From the NCBI GenBank assembly GCA_910579155.1, contig CAJTTS010000093.1, positions 1-11,123 of the forward strand: a DNA stretch of 11,123 nt, written 5' to 3'. Source of the DNA: an uncultured Oscillospiraceae bacterium. GTDB lineage: Bacteria; Bacillota_A; Clostridia; Oscillospirales; Oscillospiraceae. Both the position numbers and the translations under genes were made by a program. The notes under the pieces were generated by a model. That model was not told the DNA's origin. It did no database searches and saw only the letters and a program-made list of their open reading frames with translations. Shown here piece after piece: positions 1-6,488 of this stretch (position 1 is its first letter; every line of letters starts with the position of its first letter).

Positions 1-2
1 TT

Positions 3-1469
3 ATCGCCGACCGCAACGGCATCGCCCGGGTGTGGATGGACCACGCCCTCTGGCCGCTGATGACCGTGAAACTGTACATCGACCAGACCGGGGACTACGA
101 TATTTTGAACGCCCAGGCCCCCTATTTCAAAGACCCACAGGCAGTCCGCGGGACAGATATTGACGGAGAGTGGACGCAGGAATACGGGAACCGCCAGCGG
201 TCGGGATCGGGTATGGTGTACATGGGCACCGTGCTGGAACACCTGCTCATACAGCACATGGCCGCCTTCTATGAGGTGGGGGAACACAACATTTTTCGCC
301 TCCGGGGGGCCGACTGGAACGATGCATTGGACATGGCCCCGGACCGGGGGGAGAGCGTGGCTTTCACCTGCGCCTACGCGGGCAATCTGCGGGATTTGGC
401 GGCGCTGCTGCGAGATCTGGTGGAGCGGGGGCAAGAAAGCGCCCCCCTACTGGAGGAAATCCAAGAACTACTGGCGGCAGAACCGGGGATCTACGACAAT
501 ATTCAAGGAAAACAGGCGATACTGGACCGCTATGCCCAGCGGTGCCGCCACAACGTCAGCGGCAAAACCGTGGAGCTTTCCCTTCTCCCGCTGGCGGACG
601 ACCTGGACGGGAAGGCCGACTGGCTCATGGCCCACATCCGCGCCCAGGAGTGGATCAGCGACGGCCAAGATGGCTGGTTCAACAGCTACTATGACAACAG
701 CGGGCGGCCTTTGGAGGGAATTACCGAAAACGGCGCACGGATGATGCTCACCGGACAGGTGTTCGCCGTCATGAGCGGCGTGGCCACAGAGGAACAGGTC
801 CGGGCAATTACCCGAAGCGCTGATCGATATCTCTACAAAAAGGAGATCGGTGGCTACCGGCTGAACACCGATTTCCATGAACTGAAATTCGACATGGGCC
901 GGATGTTTGGCTTTGCCTACGGGGAGAAGGAGAACGGCGCGGTGTTTTCCCATATGGCGGTGATGTACGCCAACGCCCTATACCGCCGGGGCTTTGTCCG
1001 GGAAGGGTATAAGGCCCTCCAGGCCCTGGCAGACGCGGCGCTGAATTTCGGCGCCGGCAGGATTTACCCCGGCATCCCGGAGTATTTCAACGCCGACGGC
1101 CGGGGGGTTTACCACTACCTCACCGGGGCGGCCAGCTGGTATATGCTGACGGTGATCACCCAGGCGTTTGGTGTCCGGGGAGAACGGGGAGATCTGGTGG
1201 TCGATCCCAAACTGGTGCGGGAGCAGTTTGACACCTCCGGCATTGCCGCCATCGACCTGCCCTTCGCCGGACGGGAGTTCCGCGTCACCGTAGCCAACGT
1301 GTCCAGGAGGGAGGCCGGACAGTACCGGGTGGGCAAGGCCTATCTGCTGCACCCGAACTCCCCCCAGATGGTGAAGCTGCCTGTTCTGGACGGCAAAGCG
1401 GTCCTCCGCCGGGAGGAAATCCTCCGCCTGCCCCGGCAGGGGAATGCACTCACAATTGAGCTGATGTAA
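3..1469 (+). CDS. GH94 family phosphorylase, C-terminal part (large type, possibly 1,2-beta-oligoglucan phosphorylase)
   Basis: Partial gene: the frame is open from base 3, so the true start lies left of the window and only the last 488 residues are present. The protein is a cytoplasmic inverting glycoside phosphorylase that splits a beta-glycosidic bond with phosphate to give sugar-1-phosphate. Visible GH94 signatures are MDHALWPL near the left edge, the catalytic GADWNDALDM block (general acid Asp of WND encoded at 321-323), GEKENGAVFSH, YLTGAASWYM, and a C-terminal beta-rich domain. About 381 residues follow the catalytic Asp. That is longer than in cellobiose or chitobiose phosphorylases (about 310-330) and closer to what I recall for 1,2-beta-oligoglucan and cellodextrin phosphorylases (about 1,000-1,100 residues). 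The subfamily is therefore an inference; GH94 itself is firm. It lies 22 bp before the next GH94 gene, probably in one operon. Confidence 0.85.
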   Translation: MADRNGIARVWMDHALWPLMTVKLYIDQTGDYDILNAQAPYFKDPQAVRGTDIDGEWTQEYGNRQRSGSGMVYMGTVLEHLLIQHMAAFYEVGEHNIFRLRGADWNDALDMAPDRGESVAFTCAYAGNLRDLAALLRDLVERGQESAPLLEEIQELLAAEPGIYDNIQGKQAILDRYAQRCRHNVSGKTVELSLLPLADDLDGKADWLMAHIRAQEWISDGQDGWFNSYYDNSGRPLEGITENGARMMLTGQVFAVMSGVATEEQVRAITRSADRYLYKKEIGGYRLNTDFHELKFDMGRMFGFAYGEKENGAVFSHMAVMYANALYRRGFVREGYKALQALADAALNFGAGRIYPGIPEYFNADGRGVYHYLTGAASWYMLTVITQAFGVRGERGDLVVDPKLVREQFDTSGIAAIDLPFAGREFRVTVANVSRREAGQYRVGKAYLLHPNSPQMVKLPVLDGKAVLRREEILRLPRQGNALTIELM

Positions 1470-1491
1470 ACAGTAAGAGAGGTTGTTTGCT

Positions 1492-3897
1492 ATGCAGTAC
1501 GGATATTTTGACGATCAGGCCCGGGAGTATGTCATCACTCGGCCCGACACACCGGCCCCCTGGGCCAACTACCTGGGTTCGCCGGAATACGGCGCCCTCA
1601 TCTCCAACAACGCGGGGGGCTACAGCTTCGTGAAGTCCGGAGCCAACGGGAGGATACTGCGCTATGTGTTCAATCAGTTTGACCAGCCCGGGCGGTACAT
1701 CTACCTGAGAGACAACGGCTCCGGGGACATATGGTCGGCCTCCTGGCAGCCGGTGGGCCAGGACCTGGACACCTGCCAGTACCAGTGCCGCCACGGGCTG
1801 GGCTACACAAAATTGCTGGCGGATTTTGACGGCATCCACAGCGAGGCGGTATACTACGTGCCCCTGGACGCAGCCCACGAGGTGTGGGCGCTGACGGTGG
1901 CCAACCGCTCGGAGGAGCGCCGGGAGCTAACCCTGACGGGCTATGCCGAGTTCACCAACAACGGCAACTACGAGCAGGACCAGGTGAACCTGCAATACTC
2001 CCAGTTCATCACCCGGACGCTGTACGATGGGAACCGTATCCGCCAGCAGATTCACGGCAATCTGGACGCTCAGGACGGCGACGTGGACGCAAAAATCGTG
2101 GTGGAGCGGTTTTTGGGGCTGGCCGGCCTGCCGGTGTCCTCTTGGTGCGGCGATAAGGAGGCGTTTCTCGGCCCCTACCGGGGATACGGCAATCCCATCG
2201 GGGTGGAGTCAGGCGACCTGGGCGGGGCGCTGAATTATAACGGCAACAGCTGCGGGGCGCTGTCCGCCGTCATTGCGCTGGAACCGGGGAAGAGCGTCAC
2301 CATCGCTTTCCTGCTGGGGGAAAAGCCGGACGAGGAGGGCGCGGCGCTTCTGGAGCGGTATCACAATCCGGCGGCGGTATGCAGCCGGGAGCTGGACGCG
2401 CTAGCCGCGTTTTGGCAGGGCAAGCTGTCCCGGTTCCAGGTCCGGACCCCCTGCCCGGAGTTTGACACCATGATCAATATCTGGAACGCCTACAACAGCT
2501 TCATCACCTTCACCTGGTCCCGGGCGGCCTCCTTCTTCTACTGCGGCCTGCGCAACGGCTACGGCTACCGGGACACGGTGCAGGACATTCAGGGCATTAT
2601 CCACCTGGAGCCGGAGGCGGCGGCGGACAAGCTGCGCTTCATGCTCTCCGCCCAGGTGGACCACGGCGGCGGACTGCCCCTGGTGAAGTTCACCCACAAT
2701 CCCGGCCATGAGGACACACCGGAGGACCCCTCCTACGTCCAGGAGACGGGCCACCCCGCCTACCGGGCGGACGACGCCTTGTGGCTGTTCCCCACGGTTT
2801 ATAAGTACATCGCCGAGACGGGGAACGCCGCTTTTCTGGACGAGGTAATCCCCTTCGCCAACCGGGACCAGGGCACGGTCTACGAGCACCTGAAGCGGGC
2901 GCTGGACTTCTCCCTGAAGCACCTGGGCCCCCACGGTATGCCCGCCGGCCTCCACGCCGACTGGAACGACTGCCTCCGGCTGGGGGCCAATGGGGAGTCC
3001 TCCTTCGTGGCCTTTCAGTTCTACTACGCGTTTACCATCCTGCGCCAGTTCGCCGTCCAGAAAGGAGACGGGGAATATCTTTGTTGGCTGGAGAGGGAAC
3101 AGGCCGCTTTGCGGAAAACACTCAATGACCTGTGCTGGGATGGGGACCGGTACATCCGGGGCTTCAACGAAGCGGGGGAGGTCATCGGTCGGCACAGCGC
3201 CCCCGAGGCCAACCTGTGGCTCAATCCCCAGAGTTGGGCGGTCATCAGCGGGCTGGCCGATGAAGCCCAGGCGTCGCTGGCGATGGACAACGTATACCAA
3301 CGGCTGAACACCGGATACGGCGCGATTTTGATGGACCCGCCCTACCACGCCCACGCCTTCGACGGAGCGCTGGCGGTAATCTACAATGCCGGGGTGAAAG
3401 AGAACGCCGGGGTGTTCTCCCAGTCCCAGGGCTGGCTGATCCTGGCGGAGGCGCTGCGGGGCCAGGGCGAGCGGGCCTTCACCTACTTCAAGGAGAACGC
3501 CCCCTCCATGCAGAACGACCGGGCGGAGGTGCGCAGGATCGAGCCCTACTGCTACGGCCAGTTTACAGAGGGCCCTGCCAGCCCCCACGCCGGACGCTCC
3601 CACGTCCACTGGCTCACCGGCACCGCCTCCACCGTCATGGTGGGCTGTGTGGAGGGCATCCTGGGGATACGCCCCGACCTTCACGGGCTGAAAATAGCGC
3701 CCTCTATCCCGAAAGATTGGAAGGCGCTGGAGATTTGGAAGGAGTTCCGGGGCAGAAAGCTGCACATCCTGGTGGAAAACCCCGACGGCAAGGAGTGTGG
3801 CTGCACCAGGCTCACCGTCAATGGAAAAACAGTTCCCGGAAACTATGTGCCCGAGGAGCTGCTCGCTGCGGAGACGGAGATCACTCTGGCGCTGTGA
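1492..3897 (+). CDS. GH94 disaccharide phosphorylase (cellobiose/chitobiose phosphorylase type)
   Basis: Complete 801-residue cytoplasmic phosphorylase expected to convert a beta-linked disaccharide plus phosphate into alpha-sugar-1-phosphate and a free sugar. ATG at 1492 is chosen over an in-frame TTG at 1483 because GAGAGG at 1477-1482 sits 9 bases before it, and the resulting start, MQYGYFDDQAREYVITRPD, is the standard N-terminus of cellobiose and chitobiose phosphorylases. Motifs: YRDTVQD (R360-D365), ADWNDCLRLG with the catalytic general acid Asp493 (Asp492 in Vibrio chitobiose phosphorylase, also 801 residues), GVKENAGVF (E637) and the phosphate-loop WLTGTAS (707-713). Length and motif spacing match that enzyme closely, but the sugar-binding residues cannot be judged by eye. 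Cellobiose, N,N'-diacetylchitobiose, laminaribiose or another disaccharide remain possible. The 3' end overlaps the convergent regulator gene by 17 bp. Confidence 0.93.
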   Translation: MQYGYFDDQAREYVITRPDTPAPWANYLGSPEYGALISNNAGGYSFVKSGANGRILRYVFNQFDQPGRYIYLRDNGSGDIWSASWQPVGQDLDTCQYQCRHGLGYTKLLADFDGIHSEAVYYVPLDAAHEVWALTVANRSEERRELTLTGYAEFTNNGNYEQDQVNLQYSQFITRTLYDGNRIRQQIHGNLDAQDGDVDAKIVVERFLGLAGLPVSSWCGDKEAFLGPYRGYGNPIGVESGDLGGALNYNGNSCGALSAVIALEPGKSVTIAFLLGEKPDEEGAALLERYHNPAAVCSRELDALAAFWQGKLSRFQVRTPCPEFDTMINIWNAYNSFITFTWSRAASFFYCGLRNGYGYRDTVQDIQGIIHLEPEAAADKLRFMLSAQVDHGGGLPLVKFTHNPGHEDTPEDPSYVQETGHPAYRADDALWLFPTVYKYIAETGNAAFLDEVIPFANRDQGTVYEHLKRALDFSLKHLGPHGMPAGLHADWNDCLRLGANGESSFVAFQFYYAFTILRQFAVQKGDGEYLCWLEREQAALRKTLNDLCWDGDRYIRGFNEAGEVIGRHSAPEANLWLNPQSWAVISGLADEAQASLAMDNVYQRLNTGYGAILMDPPYHAHAFDGALAVIYNAGVKENAGVFSQSQGWLILAEALRGQGERAFTYFKENAPSMQNDRAEVRRIEPYCYGQFTEGPASPHAGRSHVHWLTGTASTVMVGCVEGILGIRPDLHGLKIAPSIPKDWKALEIWKEFRGRKLHILVENPDGKECGCTRLTVNGKTVPGNYVPEELLAAETEITLAL

Positions 3898-4678
3898 CCG
3901 ATTCCCCGCCGGGAGCGGGGAAAGGCCCCCGGTTTACGTTCCAGTTGTTCAGATAATTCTGGTCCCGGTAGACCTTGGGGGTCATACCCACCTGGCTGCG
4001 GAAATGCTGGATGAAATGGCTCTGGGAGGAGTAGGACAGCATGGCGGCGATGTCGGCAAAGTCGTAGGTGCTGAACCGAAGCAGATTTTTCGCCATGTCG
4101 ATCTTCCGCTGGCGGATGTATTCACTCACAGAAATGCCTGTCTCCTGTTTGAAAATGCGGGACAGGTGGGCCGGGGACACACAGATGGCGGCGGCCAGGT
4201 CGTTGATGGTGATGCGGTCCATCAGGTGGACGTAGATGTAGTCAATGGCGTCTGCTACCTGCTTGGACGAGGCGGCGTTCTTCTTCAGGGTGCGCATGCG
4301 GCACACAAAGTCCAGCGCCATCTGGTCATGAATGTAGACGATCTCCGCCATGTTGTTGCAGCAGTCCATCCTCCGGATGTACTCGTCGCTGAGGCGGAAC
4401 GCCTCCTCCATGGCCATTCCGCCCTCCATGCAGAACCGGGTGAGCATGGCCGCCGTCACGACAAAATGGTATTTCAGGTTGGTGACAGGGTCATCCGACA
4501 GCCGTCCCGCGCCCTCCATGTTTTCAAAGGCGCCCCGGCTGCAGTTCTCCTGGACCGCTTCGATCATTCCGGCCGCCACCGAGCGGTAGAAGAGAAATTC
4601 CTCCCCCGGCTCCCGATGGCTGGCGGGTTCCCGCTCACCGTCCACTTCCATGAGGTCCCAGTTTTGCGGCGGTTCCAT
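3881..4678 (-). CDS. AraC-family transcriptional regulator
   Basis: 265-residue DNA-binding regulator. ATG at 4678 is preferred over an upstream in-frame ATG at 4723 because a GGGAGGTG ribosome binding site lies just upstream of it, and because the longer form would start within the predicted promoter. Residues about 25-135 form a helical sensor region with LSDDPVTNLKYHF and AFRLSDEYIRRMD blocks, as in many clostridial AraC proteins. Residues about 142-240 carry the two-helix-turn-helix AraC domain: ITINDLAAAICVSPAHLSRIF, then ADIAAMLSYSSQSHFIQHF ending in GMTPKVYR. A 25-residue proline/glycine-containing tail follows the usual domain end. It is divergent from the binding-protein gene and convergent with the GH94 pair, so it most likely controls both units in response to the imported sugar or a derivative (inference). 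Autoregulation is suggested by the repeat inside its own promoter. Confidence 0.93.
   Translation of the reverse strand: MEPPQNWDLMEVDGEREPASHREPGEEFLFYRSVAAGMIEAVQENCSRGAFENMEGAGRLSDDPVTNLKYHFVVTAAMLTRFCMEGGMAMEEAFRLSDEYIRRMDCCNNMAEIVYIHDQMALDFVCRMRTLKKNAASSKQVADAIDYIYVHLMDRITINDLAAAICVSPAHLSRIFKQETGISVSEYIRQRKIDMAKNLLRFSTYDFADIAAMLSYSSQSHFIQHFRSQVGMTPKVYRDQNYLNNWNVNRGPFPAPGGESVTAPE
3902..3922 (+). terminator. Stem-loop just after the phosphorylase stop codon
   Basis: A perfect 8-bp stem, TTCCCCGC / GCGGGGAA, encloses a 5-base loop and begins 4 bases after the TGA of the second GH94 gene. It has no following T-run on either strand, so it is at best an imperfect terminator or a 3'-end-protecting hairpin. 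It lies inside the last codons of the opposing regulator gene, so the same bases also encode part of that protein's C-terminal tail. Confidence 0.4.
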
Positions 4679-4713
4679 AGGGTACACCTCCCATACACAT
4701 ATAATGCGTTTAC

Positions 4714-4742
4714 AATATAGCATGGATCTGATATTTTATCAA
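4714..4742 (-). promoter_or_regulatory. Predicted sigma-70-type promoter of the AraC regulator
   Basis: On the minus strand, TTGATA (4742-4737) is followed by a 17-base spacer and TATATT (4719-4714), close to the housekeeping consensus. The -10 box is about 35 bases before the chosen start codon. The spacer contains one copy of the 14-bp repeat described separately, so a protein bound there should block RNA polymerase. Confidence 0.65.
4721..4734 (+). repeat. Direct repeat copy 1 (candidate AraC-protein operator)
   Basis: CATGGATCTGATAT, matching CATGGATTTGATAT at 4807-4820 in 13 of 14 positions. This copy fits exactly within the -35/-10 spacer of the regulator's own promoter, a position typical for autorepression. 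That it is an operator is inferred from position and repetition. Confidence 0.55.
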
Positions 4743-4761
4743 GAGTGGGAATAAAATTGGC

Positions 4762-4775
4762 GAAACGTCAGTTTC
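4762..4775. promoter_or_regulatory. Small inverted repeat between the divergent promoters
   Basis: GAAAC-GTCA-GTTTC, a perfect 5-bp dyad with a 4-base centre, lies between the two direct-repeat copies and upstream of both outward promoters. It could be an operator for a second regulator. It does not match the catabolite-repression (cre) consensus well. An arm of 5 bp in AT-rich DNA can arise by chance. Confidence 0.25.
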
Positions 4776-4792
4776 TGGAAGCTCTGTGATAC

Positions 4793-4823
4793 TTGACGAA
4801 AACCGACATGGATTTGATATAAG
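4793..4823 (+). promoter_or_regulatory. Candidate upstream promoter for the transport operon
   Basis: TTGACG (4793-4798) and TATAAG (4818-4823) are both good hexamers but are separated by 19 bases, longer than the optimal 17. The second direct-repeat copy (4807-4820) overlaps the spacer and the -10 box. If this is the promoter, that protein would repress it. Confidence 0.3.
4807..4820 (+). repeat. Direct repeat copy 2 (candidate AraC-protein operator)
   Basis: CATGGATTTGATAT, the second copy, starting 86 bp after the first. Relative to the TATAAT at 4861-4866 its centre is about 60 bases upstream of the expected transcription start, where AraC-type activators commonly bind. Confidence 0.55.
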
Positions 4824-4834
4824 TTTTTCCATTT

Positions 4835-4866
4835 TTGTATACGGCGCTTATCGATACATTTATAAT
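4835..4866 (+). promoter_or_regulatory. Candidate activator-dependent promoter for the transport operon
   Basis: A perfect TATAAT at 4861-4866 lacks a good -35 box: TTGTAT at 4835-4840 is 20 bases away, and the correctly spaced hexamer is poor. A perfect -10 with a defective -35 and a candidate activator site just upstream is the usual architecture of an AraC-activated promoter. It would give a leader of about 50 bases before the ATG at 4922. Confidence 0.5.
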
Positions 4867-4921
4867 AGGAGCAGCAATGCAGCTATAGGCTGTATCAAAT
4901 TAGAACTAGGAGGAGTCAATC

Positions 4922-6370
4922 ATGAAAAAAAGGATTTGGAGCCTCGTTCTTGCAGCGCTGATGGTTTTCGGCCTTCTGGCCGGGTGCGCGGACAAGGCTC
5001 CCGGCAACCAGGGTGACAACCCCGGCGGTGGCGACGGTGACTACCAGGTCAGCGACGGCGGCAACCCCGGCGGTGGCGACGGTGACTACCAGGTCAGCGA
5101 CGGCGGCAAGGTGCTGAACATCTACGTCTGGAACCAGGAGTTCCAGGGCAAATTCAACGACAACTACCCCGAGGTGGAGAAGCTGTCCAGCGACAAATCC
5201 ATCACCTATCTGAAGGACGGCACCGAGGTCCACTGGATCGTCAACCCCAACCAGGACGGTGTGTACCAGCAGAAGCTGGACGAGGCCCTGGCCAAGCAGG
5301 CCACCGCTCCCGCCGATGAGAAGATCGACATCTTCCTGGTGGAGGCCGACTACGCCCTGAAGTACATCGACCCCGAGGTGAATGTGGCCCTGCCCATTTC
5401 CCAGATTGGCATCACCGCGGCGGACGTTCCCAACCAGTATAAGTACACCCAGGAGGCCGTGACCACCGCCGACGGCGAGATCCGCGGCCTGAGCTACCAG
5501 GCTACCCCCGGTATGCTGGTCTACCGCCGCTCTATTGCCAAGGACGTGCTGGGCACGGATGACCCCGAGCAGGTGGGCGCCGCTGTGGCTGACTGGGATA
5601 AGTTCTATGAGACCGCCGATAAGATGAAGGCCGCCGGTTACTATATGTACTCCGGTCGGGCCGACACCTACCGGGTGTACTCCAACAACGTGTCCTCCCC
5701 CTGGGTGGACGGCACCACTGTGGTGGTGGACCAGAACATGATGAACTGGGTGGACCGCTCCATGAAGGACACCCAGGAGGGAATTAACCACAACGTGCCC
5801 GGTCAGTGGATCGATGAGTGGAACAAGGACATGGGCCCCGACTCCAAGGTGTTCTGCTTCTTCCTCCCCGCCTGGGGCCTGGATGTGTGCATCAAGCCCA
5901 ACGTGGAGGGCACAAGCGCCGCTCAGGACTGGGCTGTCTGCCCCAGCCCCCAGGGCTTCTACTGGGGCGGCACCTGGCTGCTTGCCGCCAACGGCACCGA
6001 TAATGCCGCCCAGGTCAAGGACATCATGCTGAAGATGACCTCCGACCGGGATATTCTGCGCAGCCTGGCCGTGAACAACGGCGAGATGAGCAATGACCAG
6101 CCTCTGATGGAGGAGCTGGCCGAGTCCCCCGAGTTCGGCATTGACCTGCTGGGCGGACAGAACTACATCGGCGTGCTGTCCGATGCCGCCGCCAGCATCA
6201 GCCTGGCCAACGTCTCTCCCTATGACCAGGGCTGCACTGAGGAACTCCAGAACACCTTCGGAGACTACTTTAACGGCAAAATCGATCTGGAGAAGGCCAA
6301 AGCTAACTTTGAACAGGCCATCGGCGAGCGCTATCCCGAGCTCAAGAGCGGCGGCGTGCGTTGGCCCTGA
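4922..6370 (+). CDS. CUT1 ABC transporter sugar-binding lipoprotein
   Basis: 482-residue extracellular solute-binding protein that delivers an oligosaccharide to the permeases encoded next. AGGAGG at 4908-4913, 8 bases before ATG 4922, fixes the start. The N-terminus is a lipoprotein signal: MKKR, a hydrophobic stretch, then LLAGC with the lipidated Cys22. A glycine/aspartate-rich linker follows, with a 15-residue unit present twice. The mature domain begins near KVLNIYVWNQEF, a start typical of family-1 sugar-binding proteins, and contains GGTWLLAANG and aromatic residues suited to sugar stacking. The ligand is not evident. The neighbours (GH94 pair, GH3) imply a beta-linked gluco- or GlcNAc-oligosaccharide. 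It is first in the operon and separated from the permease genes by two hairpins, which commonly keep binding-protein mRNA in excess. Confidence 0.93.
   Translation: MKKRIWSLVLAALMVFGLLAGCADKAPGNQGDNPGGGDGDYQVSDGGNPGGGDGDYQVSDGGKVLNIYVWNQEFQGKFNDNYPEVEKLSSDKSITYLKDGTEVHWIVNPNQDGVYQQKLDEALAKQATAPADEKIDIFLVEADYALKYIDPEVNVALPISQIGITAADVPNQYKYTQEAVTTADGEIRGLSYQATPGMLVYRRSIAKDVLGTDDPEQVGAAVADWDKFYETADKMKAAGYYMYSGRADTYRVYSNNVSSPWVDGTTVVVDQNMMNWVDRSMKDTQEGINHNVPGQWIDEWNKDMGPDSKVFCFFLPAWGLDVCIKPNVEGTSAAQDWAVCPSPQGFYWGGTWLLAANGTDNAAQVKDIMLKMTSDRDILRSLAVNNGEMSNDQPLMEELAESPEFGIDLLGGQNYIGVLSDAAASISLANVSPYDQGCTEELQNTFGDYFNGKIDLEKAKANFEQAIGERYPELKSGGVRWP
5018..5107 (+). repeat. Perfect 45-bp tandem duplication in the lipoprotein linker
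   Basis: Two identical 45-base units (5018-5062 and 5063-5107) sit head to tail in frame, each encoding NPGGGDGDYQVSDGG. They lie between lipidated Cys22 and the folded domain, so copy number would change only the length of the tether. Complete identity, including third codon positions, points to a recent slippage or recombination event. Confidence 0.95.
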
Positions 6371-6394
6371 GAAGCAGTTCGATCAACTCAATGA

Positions 6395-6420
6395 GAGGGG
6401 GCGGGCGCGCCCGCCCCCTC
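6395..6420 (+). terminator. GC-rich palindrome after the binding-protein gene (hairpin 1 of 2)
   Basis: A perfect 26-bp palindrome, GAGGGGGCGGGCG and its complement, begins 24 bases after the TGA. As RNA it gives an 11-bp GC stem with a 4-base loop. No U-run follows (TTCCG), so it more likely stabilises the upstream mRNA or attenuates transcription than fully terminates it. Confidence 0.6.
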
Positions 6421-6443
6421 TTCCGTTATCCCGGATAACGGAA
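6421..6443 (+). terminator. Second stem-loop directly after hairpin 1
   Basis: TTCCGTTATCC and GGATAACGGAA are perfect 11-base complements with one base between them, giving about a 9-bp stem once a minimal loop opens. It abuts the first hairpin with no gap. No U-run follows. It is probably part of the same expression-partitioning element between the binding-protein gene and the permeases. Confidence 0.5.
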
Positions 6444-6488
6444 AGCGCACCTAACCTGAAAAAGCGATGCTGAAAAGGGGGATCTTTT

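Noticed and set aside
2401..3765. 454-codon minus-strand frame inside the second GH94 gene
   Set aside because: GC-rich shadow frame. The + strand carries all GH94 catalytic motifs; the antisense product is low-complexity Gly/Val/Pro-rich.
3797..4720. Long + strand open frame (307 codons) opposite the AraC gene
   Set aside because: It begins inside the second GH94 gene and is the antisense shadow of a clear AraC-family protein with intact helix-turn-helix motifs; its own sequence resembles no family.
4760..4773. Possible catabolite-repression (cre) site
   Set aside because: Only about half of the fixed consensus positions match, and the flanking TG and CA are missing.
4786..5016. 76-codon frame running through the promoter region into the lipoprotein gene
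   Set aside because: It spans the candidate promoters and conflicts with the lipoprotein frame, which has a strong ribosome binding site and a classic lipobox.
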